DNA from: Actinoallomurus soli
Lineage (GTDB): Bacteria > Actinomycetota > Actinomycetes > Streptosporangiales > Streptosporangiaceae
Assembly: GCF_024055715.1 (NCBI RefSeq)
Contig: NZ_JAMXMV010000024.1
Coordinates: forward strand, 1-64,000
Direction: 5' to 3'
Length of the DNA stretch: 64,000 nucleotides
Shown: positions 39,392-48,397 of the stretch, piece by piece
How the letters are laid out: each line of letters begins with the position of its first letter
Numbering within the stretch: the stretch's first letter is position 1
Made by a program: the position numbers and the translations under genes
The notes under the pieces: generated by a model
Databases searched by the model: none
What the model saw: only the letters and a program-made list of their open reading frames with translations
What the model was told of the DNA's origin: nothing

Positions 39392-41866
39392 TCAGGATGC
39401 GTTGATGGCGACGTCGTCGATCGTGAAGCTCGTCTGCAGGCCCGAGTCCTCGGTGCCGCTGAACGATAGCGTCACGGTCTGGCCCGCGTAGGACGACACG
39501 TCGAAGGTCTTCTGCGTGTATCCGGACGCGGCGTTGACGTTGCTGTAGGTGGCCAGGGTCGTGCTGCCGACCTTGACCGTCAGCTTGTCGTAGACCGTGC
39601 TACCGGTCTCGTCCGTGTCGATGTGCAGCCAGAAGCTGAGCGAGGCGCTGCAGCCGGACGGGATCGTCACCGACTGGGTGGCGCTGTCGGTGTGGGTCGA
39701 GCCGTACCCGTCCAGGTAGGCGAAGTAGCTGCCCGAGTGCGGGCTCTCACCGCTGCTGCTGGTGGACACGACGCCGGAGGTGGTCGTCCACGGTGCGGTG
39801 CCGCTCTCGAACCCGCCGTTGCTCACCTTGTTGCCGGGCGAGGAGCATCCGCCGCCGACCGGGTTCACGGTCCAGGTGAACGTCGTGGTGCCGGTCGCGT
39901 TCGAGGTGTCCTTCGCCGTCACGGTGACCGAGGAGGTGCCGGCCGTCGTGGGCGTGCCGGAGATCAGGCCGGTGGAGGAGTTGATCGACAGCCCGGCGGG
40001 CAGGCCCGTCGCGCTGTAGGTCAGGGCCTGCCCGTTCGGGTCGCTGGCCTGGATCTGCAGGCTCACCGCGGTGCCGACCGTGGTGGTCTGGTTGCCGGGG
40101 TTGGTCACCGACGGGCTGCCGGGCTGGCCGGAGCAGGTGCCGGGGACCGGGTCGGAGCCGGTGACGCTGACCGCCGCCCAGGCGGCGTTCACGGTGTTGT
40201 ACTCGGTGCAGTGCGCGCCGTACAGGTCGGCGGCGGCCTTCAGCGAGTCGGTCCGCGCCTGGGAGTAGTTCTCGTTGCTGTTGGCGTACGACGCGAGCGC
40301 CTTGTACCAGATCTTGCCGGCCTTGTCGTTGCCGATGCCGGTGACCGTGGAGCTGTTGCACGTCGGGCTGTTGCCGTAGCCGTGGTCGCCGCTGCCGACG
40401 GCCAGCAGGAAGAACCAGTGGGACAGCGGGCCGAGCGAGTAGTGCGGGTCCAGCGAGCCGTTGCTGCTCGTGTAGCAGTTCGGCGAACTGCCGTCGAGCG
40501 AGGGGTTGTACATGTAGCGCAGCGGCTTGCCGTCGCCGTTGATGTTGATCAGCTCGCCCATCGTGTAGTCGGGCGTGTCCTTGGCGTTGTTCGCGTAGAA
40601 CTCCACCATGGTGCCGAAGATGTCGCTGGTGCCCTCGTTCATGCCGCCGGTCTCGCCGTTCTCACCCCAGCCGGTGAGCGCGCCGCTGACGCCGTGGCTC
40701 ATCTCATGGCCGGCGACGTCGATCTCGACGAGGGGACGGGAGTTGCCGGAGCCATCGCCGTACGTCATCTGGGAGCCGTCCCAGAACGCGTTGACGTAGG
40801 CGTTCCCGTAGTGCGTACGGGACGGCACGCCCGCGCCGTTGCCGAAGATGCCGTTACGGCCCTGGACGTTCTTGTAGTAGTCGAACGTCTCCGCCGCGCC
40901 GTAGTGCGCGTCGACGCCGGCCGAGGCCGGGTCGCTGTTGGTCCCGTTCCCGAACGTCCCGGTCGAGTTGCTGAACGTCGTGCCGGTGCCGCTCGTCGCG
41001 TGGTTCAGGTTCGTGGTGTACCCGTTGCCGTGCGACGGGTCCTTCATCGTCCACGTGCTGCCGGACTGCGTCAGGTCGATCGGCACCGTGCCGCTGTAGA
41101 TCGAGTTCCCCGTGCCCGCGGTCAGGGGGCTCACGCCACCGTTCGGCGTGGCCTTGGCGCGTGCTTCGGCGGCGCGCTGCTGCGCCGGCGACAGGAACGT
41201 GTCGATCTCGTCCCGCTTGGTCACGACCTTGCCCTTGGTCGCGTCCACCAGGACGTGCAGCACGCTCGGCGTACGGTCGGCGCGCACGCCGCGTACGACG
41301 GTCTCCCACACCAGCTGGGAGGACCGTCCGGTGGCCCACACGGCCAGGTGCGGCGTGCCGACCGAGGACACCGTGCCGGCGAGCTGCGTCCGCGAGGTAC
41401 GGGCCGCGTCGGCGGCGGCGACGTGCGGCGTCGTGGACACGGCCGAGGCGGGGGTGGCCGTGTTCAGCGCGCGGTACGTGCCGCCCGGCTTGAGGTGGAC
41501 GATCAGGTCGCCGCCGTAGACCGGCAGGCCGTGGAACGTCCGGTCGAACCGCACGTCGGCCGCGCCGTTCTTGTCGACCACGACCGTGCGCGGCGTGAAG
41601 GCGTCACCCGACTTCACGTGCCCGGCGCTCTTGTGCGCCGCGAGGGCCTTACGCGCCTGGGCGACGACCTGGGCGCGGGTGGAGGGGGACGTGTTCACCG
41701 TGAAGTCGCTCGGCGTGAACGCCGAACGCCCCGCCGGCTGTGGTTTGGCGGGGGCCTTCACGGGAACCTGGGACGGGGCGGCGGTGACGGCCGGAGCCGT
41801 CAGCAGTCCGCCTGCGACGGCGATGACGGCCGTGGCCGACACCGTCGCGATGCGTCGTTTGGACAT
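39392..41866 (-). CDS. Secreted M4 (thermolysin-like) metallopeptidase with C-terminal Ig and carbohydrate-binding-like modules
   Basis: An 824-residue secreted endopeptidase. It has a signal peptide to about residue 32, then a propeptide with FTP/PepSY features (RTFHGLPVYGGDLIVHLKPGG near 110). The M4 catalytic domain spans about 270-590, with HEMSHGVSG near 388 and the zinc glutamate in GGMNEGTSDIFG. An Ig-like putative module (PSVTNPGNQTTTVGTAVSL ... LPAGLSINSSTGLISGTP) follows near 600-690. The last 140 residues form a jelly-roll module with VSNGGFESGTAPW. The ATG at 41866 has AAAGGAT; the frame continues upstream without family similarity. The upstream LuxR-box-like palindrome hints at control by the neighbouring LAL regulator. 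Confidence 0.92.
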   Translation of the reverse strand: MSKRRIATVSATAVIAVAGGLLTAPAVTAAPSQVPVKAPAKPQPAGRSAFTPSDFTVNTSPSTRAQVVAQARKALAAHKSAGHVKSGDAFTPRTVVVDKNGAADVRFDRTFHGLPVYGGDLIVHLKPGGTYRALNTATPASAVSTTPHVAAADAARTSRTQLAGTVSSVGTPHLAVWATGRSSQLVWETVVRGVRADRTPSVLHVLVDATKGKVVTKRDEIDTFLSPAQQRAAEARAKATPNGGVSPLTAGTGNSIYSGTVPIDLTQSGSTWTMKDPSHGNGYTTNLNHATSGTGTTFSNSTGTFGNGTNSDPASAGVDAHYGAAETFDYYKNVQGRNGIFGNGAGVPSRTHYGNAYVNAFWDGSQMTYGDGSGNSRPLVEIDVAGHEMSHGVSGALTGWGENGETGGMNEGTSDIFGTMVEFYANNAKDTPDYTMGELININGDGKPLRYMYNPSLDGSSPNCYTSSNGSLDPHYSLGPLSHWFFLLAVGSGDHGYGNSPTCNSSTVTGIGNDKAGKIWYKALASYANSNENYSQARTDSLKAAADLYGAHCTEYNTVNAAWAAVSVTGSDPVPGTCSGQPGSPSVTNPGNQTTTVGTAVSLQIQASDPNGQALTYSATGLPAGLSINSSTGLISGTPTTAGTSSVTVTAKDTSNATGTTTFTWTVNPVGGGCSSPGNKVSNGGFESGTAPWTTTSGVVSTSSSGESPHSGSYFAYLDGYGSTHTDSATQSVTIPSGCSASLSFWLHIDTDETGSTVYDKLTVKVGSTTLATYSNVNAASGYTQKTFDVSSYAGQTVTLSFSGTEDSGLQTSFTIDDVAINAS

Positions 41867-42009
41867 GAGCGGGGAAATCCTTTCGCCAAGGGGGTGGGCC
41901 CGCGCCATCGCGGGCAGGCGGAAGGGGCAGGGTCTCGGCCCTCCGGTTCGGAGGACCTTGCGCAGAGTGTCCGATTCCGTGGGGAAGCTGAGAAGACCCT
42001 TCAGACAGC

Positions 42010-42027
42010 CGTAGGGAAATCCCTACG
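42010..42027. promoter_or_regulatory. LuxR-box-like palindrome
   Basis: CGTAGGGA-AA-TCCCTACG is a perfect 18-base palindrome overlapping the stop of the LAL gene and 144 bases upstream of the M4 peptidase. Its core TAGGGAAATCCCTA fits the TVGGGAWWTCCCBA core reported for PimM-type LuxR-HTH regulators. It could equally serve as the LAL terminator hairpin. Confidence 0.5.
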
Positions 42028-44977
42028 CCGGGCGGTCCGCCGCGCGCGGGCTCGTGACGGCCCGGGTCAGGCCGACGCGGGACCGCACGCCGAGCTTGCG
42101 GTACGACCTGGTCAGCGCCGCCTCGACCGTCTTGATGCTCACGAACAGCCGGGCCGCGATCTCCCGGTTCGTGGCGCCCTCGGCGACCAGCGCGGCCACG
42201 CGGCGCTCCATGCCGGACAGCGCGCGCAGCGGGTCGTCGTCCCCGGCCGCCGTCGGCACGCCCAGGTCGAGCCGGTCCAGTTCGGCGGTCACCGCCGCGA
42301 TCCAGGGCGCGGCCTTGGCGCGCAGCAGCACCCGGCGGGCCCCGTGCAGCGCCTCCCGCGCCGCCGGAACGTCCCGCGCGCGCAGGTACAGGCGGCCGAG
42401 CTCGAGGCGGGCCCGCCCCTCCTCGACCGGGTAGGGGAGCGCCGCCTGGGCCCGTACCGCCCGCTCCAGCGCGGGTACGGCTCCGTCCAGGTCCCCGCGC
42501 GCGGCGAGGACCAGGGCGGCGGCCCGGTCCAGGGCGGCCAGCACGCTAGGCCGGCCCAGCCGGGCGGCCTGCCGCCTCGTCTCCTCGATCAGCTCGTCCG
42601 CCTCCGCGACCTCCCCGATCGCCGCGAGCGCCTCGGCGAGGTCGGCGTGCCAGCGCCGCAGGCCGGGCTCGGCCAGGCCCTGCGCCGCCTCCATCGCGCG
42701 GACCCGGCGAAGGGCGGCGACGGCCCCGGCCGGGTCGCCGCGCAGCAGCCTGATGTGCCCCAGCGCGTGCAGCGTCGTCGGCAGGAACAGCAGGTCCCCG
42801 TCGTCCTCGCTGTGCCCGACACCGCGTTCGGCGGCGGCCAGGCCACGGTCCACCGAGCCGCCCGCGGCCTCGGCGAACGCGACCGCGCACCAGGCGGGCC
42901 CCTGGCTCAGCTCGCTGTCCTGCGCCAGCCGCAGACACTGGTAGGCCAGGTCGAGGCCCCGGTCGCAGCGGCCGCGCGCGGTCTCCACGTGCGCGGACCC
43001 GTACAGGCACATGAAGAGGCTCTCCACCGCGCCCCGCTGGCGCACCGCGTACGTCAGCGCGCGCAGTTCGGCGCGCGCCTCCTCCAGCCGGTCGTGCAGC
43101 AGGTGGTGCTTGTGGCGCAGGTACACCGGGCCGTTGTGGCCGAGTCGGATCGCCGGATCCTGCGGGCCGGCCAGGGCCCGCGCCATGGTCCGCTCGGCCT
43201 CCGGCGACCCGATGTGGAACTCCGCCAGGGCCTGTTTGGCCAGGGCGAGCAGCTCCGTGCTGCGGTCGCCCGCCTCGGCCGCCAGCCGTGCCGCCGTCGC
43301 CGCCTCCGCGCGGGCCTGCGGCGCGGAGCCCTTGACCAGCCAGGCCCGCCAGGCGAGGCGGTAGTGCAGCGGCGCGAGCAGCGCCGGGTCGTCCCGCGCG
43401 TCGGCCAGCGCGCGCGGGAACACCTCGTCGAGTTCGGCGAGGGCCTGCCCGCACGAGTCCAGCAGCACGATCCACGCCCGCACCCGCTCGGCGGGCGGTA
43501 CGGCCACCGCCAGGACGTGCTCGGCGATGCCGCGCGCCATCGCGAACTCGCCGGCGGCCAGCGCGTCCTCGGCGGCGGTGAGCCGCAGCCCCGGCTCCGC
43601 CTCCGGCTTGGTGGTGCGCTCGGCGGCCAGGAGCCCCAGCCGCGCGGCGGCGGCACGGGCCCCGCGCCGGCGCGCCGCGGCGGCGGCCTCCGCGAGGGTC
43701 TCGGCGACCTGGGCGTCACGGCCCGGCGCGACCACGGCGAGGTGGTGCGCGCGTTCGACCGGGTCGGTGACCGCGTCGGCGAGGGCCGCGTGGGCGGCGA
43801 GCCGGTCCCGCTCGGCCGACTCCGCGTACAGCACCGCCGACAGCAGCGGATGCGTGAACCGGATGACGTCCCCGGGCGCGACGATCCCGGCGTGCCGCGC
43901 CTCGGCGATGTCCGCGGCGGCCTCCGGCCGGCCCGCGGCGCGCAGCAGCGCGAGCGTCGGCCGCGCCGCCGCGCCGGCGACGAGCAGCGTCTGGCGGGCG
44001 CCGGAGGAGAGCGCGAGCAGGCGCCCCATCATCAGCGTGCGCAGCCCGTCCGGCACCGGGAGCGGCGCCGCCGGATCGAGCGGCTCGTGGTGGTCGGCGA
44101 GCGCCCGGCCCAGTTCCAGCGCGAAGAAGGGGTTGCCGTCACTGGCCCGGTGCACTTTGGCCAGGACCGGACGGGGCAGCCGCAGGTCGGCGAGCAGCCC
44201 GCCGATCTCCGCGGTCGTCATCGCGGGCACGGGCAGGGTCAGCACGGGCGGTGGGCACAGCCCCGGCGGATCCTGCGGCTCGCCCGGGCCCGCGCGCAGG
44301 CCGACCAGGGCGCGCAGGGGCAGCCCGTCGGCGCGCCGGGCGATGAAGGCCAGCAGCTCCGCGCTCGGCGCGTCCAGCCACTGCGCGTCGTCGACGACGA
44401 GCAGCACCGGCGCGGCGGCGCAGAGCGTACGGAAGGCCGCCAGCACGGCGACGCGCAGGCCGAGGACGTCGCGCTCGCCGACCGGGTCGTCGCGGCGCAG
44501 CAGCGCCGCCTCCAGGACGTCCCGCTGGTGCTTGGGGAGCGTGTCCAGCAGATCGTCGCCGGTCTCGGCCAGCAGGTCGATGAGGCCGAGGAACGGCAGG
44601 TGCCGTTCGGTCGCCGACAGGGAGCAGCGCAGCACCCGGTGATCGGTGAACTCCTCGGCCAGTGCCGCCAGCAGAGTGGACTTGCCGATGCCGGCGGGCC
44701 CGGTCAGGACGACGCTGCCGCCCACGGCGAGGTGGTCGCGGGCGCGGGCGAGAAGAGGGGCGCGGTCCACCAGCGCGGGCGGCGAGAGCTCGCCGATCCG
44801 CGCCTGCGCCGGTGGGAGCGGTGGCGGTTCGCCGACCCGCGCCTGCGCCGGTGGGGGCGGTGAGGGTTCGCCGGCCCGCGCCTGCGTCAGGGCAGGCGGC
44901 GACGGTCCCCTGACCTGCGGCCGCGCTGCCGCCGGCCGGGAGGCCGTTCCATTGGCTGATCCGAACGGATCGGTCAT
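42023..44977 (-). CDS. LAL-type LuxR family regulator with AAA ATPase domain
   Basis: A 984-residue large ATP-binding LuxR regulator. Residues 25-67 hold three 14-residue Pro-rich repeats (xPPAQARxGEPxP). The ATPase has Walker A TGPAGIGKST near 92 and Walker B VLLVVDDAQWLDA near 195. A long middle of TPR-like helices (residues 350-880) includes ALAALSKxx-free AARRRGARAAAARLGLLAAER. The C-terminal HTH (MERRVAALVAEGATNREIAARLFVSIKTVEAALTRSYRKLGVRSR) covers 915-960. LAL proteins activate pathway genes such as antibiotic or maltose-type operons. The neighbouring M4 peptidase is a candidate target. Confidence 0.92.
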   Translation of the reverse strand: MTDPFGSANGTASRPAAARPQVRGPSPPALTQARAGEPSPPPPAQARVGEPPPLPPAQARIGELSPPALVDRAPLLARARDHLAVGGSVVLTGPAGIGKSTLLAALAEEFTDHRVLRCSLSATERHLPFLGLIDLLAETGDDLLDTLPKHQRDVLEAALLRRDDPVGERDVLGLRVAVLAAFRTLCAAAPVLLVVDDAQWLDAPSAELLAFIARRADGLPLRALVGLRAGPGEPQDPPGLCPPPVLTLPVPAMTTAEIGGLLADLRLPRPVLAKVHRASDGNPFFALELGRALADHHEPLDPAAPLPVPDGLRTLMMGRLLALSSGARQTLLVAGAAARPTLALLRAAGRPEAAADIAEARHAGIVAPGDVIRFTHPLLSAVLYAESAERDRLAAHAALADAVTDPVERAHHLAVVAPGRDAQVAETLAEAAAAARRRGARAAAARLGLLAAERTTKPEAEPGLRLTAAEDALAAGEFAMARGIAEHVLAVAVPPAERVRAWIVLLDSCGQALAELDEVFPRALADARDDPALLAPLHYRLAWRAWLVKGSAPQARAEAATAARLAAEAGDRSTELLALAKQALAEFHIGSPEAERTMARALAGPQDPAIRLGHNGPVYLRHKHHLLHDRLEEARAELRALTYAVRQRGAVESLFMCLYGSAHVETARGRCDRGLDLAYQCLRLAQDSELSQGPAWCAVAFAEAAGGSVDRGLAAAERGVGHSEDDGDLLFLPTTLHALGHIRLLRGDPAGAVAALRRVRAMEAAQGLAEPGLRRWHADLAEALAAIGEVAEADELIEETRRQAARLGRPSVLAALDRAAALVLAARGDLDGAVPALERAVRAQAALPYPVEEGRARLELGRLYLRARDVPAAREALHGARRVLLRAKAAPWIAAVTAELDRLDLGVPTAAGDDDPLRALSGMERRVAALVAEGATNREIAARLFVSIKTVEAALTRSYRKLGVRSRVGLTRAVTSPRAADRPA

Positions 44978-45140
44978 CCGTGCTGGCCCTCCGGGCTCGC
45001 TCCAACGTAGGAGCCCCGAGCGGGCAAGCTAACAATCGGTCATACCGCCGTCAACACCTCTGGTTGGGATGTTCTTCGTATTCGTCTGCTACGCGTTCCA
45101 GTGTGCGAGCCCGGACATCACCCGGGGCTTCCGAGGAAAC

Positions 45141-45190
45141 CTAACTAGAACCTGTTGCAGTTAGCTGTCGCGGCACCTATGGTCGGGACT
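45141..45190 (+). promoter_or_regulatory. Palindromic operator overlapping a promoter
   Basis: The 24 bases at 45141-45164 read CTAACT-N2-AAC-N2-GTT-N2-AGTTAG, with perfect outer 6-base and inner 3-base arms. The centre TAGAACCTGTTGCA (45146-45159) fits the mycobacterial KstR motif TNNAACNNGTTNNA. A possible -35 TTGCAG (45155-45160) and -10 TATGGT (45178-45183) have 17-base spacing and would start transcription at the GTG, giving a leaderless mRNA. Confidence 0.65.
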
Positions 45191-46303
45191 GTGCGGACAC
45201 GGGTAACGGAACTCTTCGGCATCGAATATCCGATCTTCGCCTTCAGCCACTGCCGCGACGTCGTCGCGGCGGTCAGCCGCGCGGGCGGCATGGGCGTCCT
45301 CGGCGCCCTCTACTTCACCCCCGAGCAGCTGGAGACCGAGCTGGCGTGGATCGACGACCACGTCGGCGGCAGGCCGTACGGCGTCGACGTCGTCATGCCC
45401 GCCAAGTACGAGGGCGCGGACCTCGGTGACGCCGGCGAGCTGCTCTCCAAGCTGCAGGGCATGATCCCCGAACGCCACCGGCAGTTCGTCAACGACCTGC
45501 TGGAACGTCACGGCGTCGACCCGCTCACGGAGGAGGGCGCGGGCCACTACCTCCTCGGCTGGACCGACGCCACCGCCCGCCCCCAGGTCGAGGTGGCGCT
45601 GAAGCACCCGATCGCCCTCCTGGCCAACGCGCTCGGGCCGCCCCCGGCGGACGTCGTCGAGCAGGCGCACCAGCACGGCGTGAAGGTCGCCGGCCTGGCC
45701 AGCAACGCCCGCCACGCCAGGAAACAGGTCGAGGTCGGCGTCGACATCATCGTCGCGCAGGGCACCGAGGCCGGAGGCCACACCGGCGACGTGGCGACGA
45801 TGGTCCTCATCCCCGAGGCCGTCGACGCCGTCGGCCCGGACACCATCGTGCTGGCCGCGGGCGGCATCGGCCGCGGCCGTCAGGTCGCCGCCGGCCTCGC
45901 GCTCGGCGCCGAGGGCGTCTGGACCGGCTCGATCTGGCTCACCGTCGAGGAGGCCGACACCCCCGAGGCGTCCCGCGACCGGCTCCTCGCCGCGACGTCG
46001 CGTGACACCGTGCGCTCCCGCTCCTGGACCGGCAAGCCCGCACGGATGCTCAAGACCGCCTGGACCGACGCCTGGGAGTCCCCGGAGTCGCCCGGCACGC
46101 TCCCGATGCCGATGCAGTTCATGCTCATCTCCGACGCGCTCCGGCGGATCAACCGCGCCGGCGCGGGGGAGCTGACGACCTTCCCGGTCGGCCAGATCGT
46201 CGGCTCGATGAACCAGGTCAAGACCGCCTCCCAGGTGATCTACGACCTCATCGAGGAGTACGTCGAGACGATGGAACGCCTGAACGCCCTCACCGAATCC
46301 TGA
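45191..46303 (+). CDS. Nitronate monooxygenase-family FMN oxidoreductase
   Basis: A 370-residue TIM-barrel flavoprotein. The start MRTRVTELFGIEYPIFAFSHCRDVVAAVS is typical. FMN/phosphate-binding motifs are DIIVAQGTEAGGHTGDVATMVLIPE near residue 195 and VLAAGGIGRGRQVAAGLALGAEGVW near 225, and the catalytic His sits in AGGHTG. The sequence resembles mycobacterial Rv1533-type proteins annotated as 2-nitropropane dioxygenases. A related family member, IpdC, works in steroid ring catabolism, so the nitronate role is not assured. The GTG at 45191 lacks a leader if the promoter call is right; the ATG at 45179 is the alternative. Confidence 0.87.
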   Translation: MRTRVTELFGIEYPIFAFSHCRDVVAAVSRAGGMGVLGALYFTPEQLETELAWIDDHVGGRPYGVDVVMPAKYEGADLGDAGELLSKLQGMIPERHRQFVNDLLERHGVDPLTEEGAGHYLLGWTDATARPQVEVALKHPIALLANALGPPPADVVEQAHQHGVKVAGLASNARHARKQVEVGVDIIVAQGTEAGGHTGDVATMVLIPEAVDAVGPDTIVLAAGGIGRGRQVAAGLALGAEGVWTGSIWLTVEEADTPEASRDRLLAATSRDTVRSRSWTGKPARMLKTAWTDAWESPESPGTLPMPMQFMLISDALRRINRAGAGELTTFPVGQIVGSMNQVKTASQVIYDLIEEYVETMERLNALTES

Positions 46304-46311
46304 CCACCGGT

Positions 46312-46347
46312 GCCGCCGGCGGGCGCGGGCCCGCGCCCGCCGGCGGC
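46312..46347. terminator. Bidirectional hairpin terminator
   Basis: GCCGCCGGCGGGCGCGG at 46312-46328 and its complement at 46331-46347 form a near-perfect 36-base palindrome. It lies between the convergent flavoprotein (stop 46303) and adenosine deaminase (stop 46361). Confidence 0.8.
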
Positions 46348-46360
46348 CCGCCACGGCGGC

Positions 46361-47374
46361 TCAGGCGGGCTGGACGGCGTCGATCTCGGCGAGGATCTCG
46401 CGCTTGCGGTCCTCGCCCAGGAAGGACGCGCGAACGCCGTTGCGGGCCAGATCGGCGAGCTGCTCGCGGCCGAGCCCCAGGTCCCGCGCCGCCACGCGGT
46501 ACTCGTTGGTCAGCGTCGTGCCGAACATCGGCGGGTCGTCGCTGTTCAGGGTCACGTACAGGCCCTCGGCCAGCATCCGGGGGAGCGGGTGCGCGGAGAT
46601 GTCCGGCACCTGCTTGGTGCAGACGTTCGAGGTCGGGCACACCTCCAGCGGCAGCTGCGTCTCCCGCAGGTACGCCACCAGCTCCGGGTCGTCGAGGCAG
46701 GCGATCCCGTGCCCGATCCGCTCGGCCTTCAGCTCCCGGATCGCCTCCCAGATCGTCTCCGGACCGCTCATCTCCCCGGCGTGCGGCACGCTGTGCAGCC
46801 CCGCGGCGATCGCGGCGCGGAACGCGTCCCGGATCGACTGCTGGTGCGAGAGCCGGTCCTGCTCGACGCCGCCGATGCCGAAGCCGACGAGCTTCTCCGG
46901 CGGGTGGTTGAGTGCGTGGTCGAGGGTTCCGCGGTCGGCGTCCTCCCCGAACTCGCCGGGGATGTCGAAGACGTAGGCGACCTCGATCCGGTCCGCGACC
47001 TCACGGGCGGCGAGGTCCAGCGCCTCGGTGACGGCCGGCATCGTCATCCCGACCGACACGTGGGAGTACGGCGTGACGGTCAGCTCGACGTACCGGACGT
47101 TCTGCGCGGCCAGGTCCCGTGCCACCCCGGTGACCAGCGTCGCGACGTCCTCCGGCTCCCGGATGAGGCCGTTGACCGCGAAGTAGACCTCGGCGAAGTG
47201 CGGGAAGTCGCGGAACTCGAAGAACTCCCGCAGGGCCGCCTCGTTCGTCGGCACGGTGTGGCCGGTGTGCCGCCGGGCCAGCTCCAGCACGGTCGGCACG
47301 GACGCCGAACCGACCAGATGAACGTGAAGTTCGACCTTCGGCAGCGCGTTGATGAAGTCATCGTTGACGGTCAT
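46361..47374 (-). CDS. add: Adenosine deaminase
   Basis: A 337-residue amidohydrolase-fold enzyme that converts adenosine (and deoxyadenosine) to inosine in purine salvage. Zinc ligands are visible: KVELHVHLVGSAS (HxH, residues 13-25), HSVPHAGE near 193 with the catalytic Glu nearby, HGIACLDD near 218, PLEVCPTSN near 240 and the final TLNSDDPPMFGTTL Asp near 275. The frame is open to 47749, but the ATG at 47374 gives the proper start. It could instead be an adenine or 6-aminodeoxyfutalosine deaminase, which the motifs cannot exclude. Confidence 0.9.
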   Translation of the reverse strand: MTVNDDFINALPKVELHVHLVGSASVPTVLELARRHTGHTVPTNEAALREFFEFRDFPHFAEVYFAVNGLIREPEDVATLVTGVARDLAAQNVRYVELTVTPYSHVSVGMTMPAVTEALDLAAREVADRIEVAYVFDIPGEFGEDADRGTLDHALNHPPEKLVGFGIGGVEQDRLSHQQSIRDAFRAAIAAGLHSVPHAGEMSGPETIWEAIRELKAERIGHGIACLDDPELVAYLRETQLPLEVCPTSNVCTKQVPDISAHPLPRMLAEGLYVTLNSDDPPMFGTTLTNEYRVAARDLGLGREQLADLARNGVRASFLGEDRKREILAEIDAVQPA

Positions 47375-47505
47375 GCGGGGGAAGCTAACAGCGCCGAATC
47401 CCGCCGAGCCAGAGATTTCCGCCGAACCTGACACCGATTGGTCAATTTCCGCACAAGCCGGGACTGTGGCCCGCCGCGGGGCCATGGTCCCGGTGAGGTC
47501 GGCCG

Positions 47506-47895
47506 CTACCAGCGGAGCAGCCAGGCGAGGACGCGGCCGGCGACGAGGTAGACACCGGCGGCGAACAGCCAGTTCTCCGTGAGCTGCTTGCGCGCGTCGC
47601 CGTTGCGGAACACGTCGTGGAACGGGGTCGCCAGCCAGGTGCCGGCCCGCATCACGGCGTGCACCACGTCGTTCGCCTGGTTGGCGCCGCCCCAGGTCAG
47701 CGCGATGCCGAACAGCAGGATGAGGGTGATCGTCCAGGCGGCCAGCCACACGAACGCGCTGAGCCCGTCATGCCGCTGGAACCGCCGGACGCGCGTGGTG
47801 TCCCAGCGCCGGGTCCGGGAGTCGCTCACCGCCGGGGCCGAGGCCGTCGTCTCCGCCGCCGAGTCGCGCCGACGCCGCCATATCTGCGTGGCCAT
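47506..47895 (-). CDS. Small membrane protein of unknown function
   Basis: A 129-residue protein with two clear transmembrane helices, FVWLAAWTITLILLFGIALTW near residue 48 and LFAAGVYLVAGRVLAWLLRW at the C-terminus. Between them lies ANDVVHAVMRAGTWLATPFHDVF. The N-terminal 45 residues are Arg/Thr-rich and cytoplasmic. The ATG at 47895 has GAGGAGG 8 bases upstream, a strong ribosome binding site. It lies on the same strand upstream of adenosine deaminase. No family was recognised. Confidence 0.7.
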   Translation of the reverse strand: MATQIWRRRRDSAAETTASAPAVSDSRTRRWDTTRVRRFQRHDGLSAFVWLAAWTITLILLFGIALTWGGANQANDVVHAVMRAGTWLATPFHDVFRNGDARKQLTENWLFAAGVYLVAGRVLAWLLRW

Positions 47896-48089
47896 CTGTT
47901 CCTCCTCAGAGGCCCGAGTTTTGACGGAGTTGTCCCTCAGAGAAAAGCCACTAAACGGTCACTTCCTGTAATCGCCTGCGATGAACCATGTCGTCCTGAC
48001 ATGGTGAGCAGCCGAATCGAAGGTCCGTTCGCCCTCGACCCGCGGGAAGGAGAGAGGCGCTTCGTGCGGAGGAGGGCGCGTTGTCCTAG

Positions 48090-48260
48090 TGTGCTTTCGT
48101 CGACGAGTCCGAGTCCGAGTCCAACCGCGAACTCGATCCCGACGTCTATATCCTCGCCGCGTCCATCCTGCCGCCCGAATCCAGGGCGGCTGTACGCGAA
48201 GCGATGGTGCGGTCGCGCCTGCCGGGTGAGCGCAAGGTGCACTGGTATCACGCATGGCGA
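48090..48260 (+). pseudogene. Remnant of a DUF3800-like (FVDES) protein gene
   Basis: Between 48096 and about 48250 one frame reads FVDESESESNRELDPDVYILAASILPPESRAAVREAM then LPGERKVHWYH, the typical start of actinobacterial DUF3800-like proteins. No start codon precedes it in frame (a TAG lies at 48087), and similarity stops after KVHWYH. It contains GAGTCC three times in tandem near 48105-48123. It lies in the 502-base gap 47896-48397, in which I see nothing else. Confidence 0.5.
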
Positions 48261-48397
48261 TTTCAAAGTCGGTTGCCTGACCGTTGCGGTCGTGCCGTCG
48301 GATACGCGGATCTGCCCGAGCACAATGGCGTCCTGGCCGGCCGCCCGGTGGGTCATCGCCGAAAACAGCACCAGCGGCCGATGATCACGGACGCTGT

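Noticed and set aside
39623-44863. A 1746-codon plus-strand frame crossing the M4 peptidase and LAL genes
   Set aside because: It runs antisense to two well-supported proteins and has no domain, start signal or natural composition.
47937-48371. Minus-strand frame near 48 kb
   Set aside because: The plus-strand FVDES fragment explains the sequence better; no family features on the minus strand.
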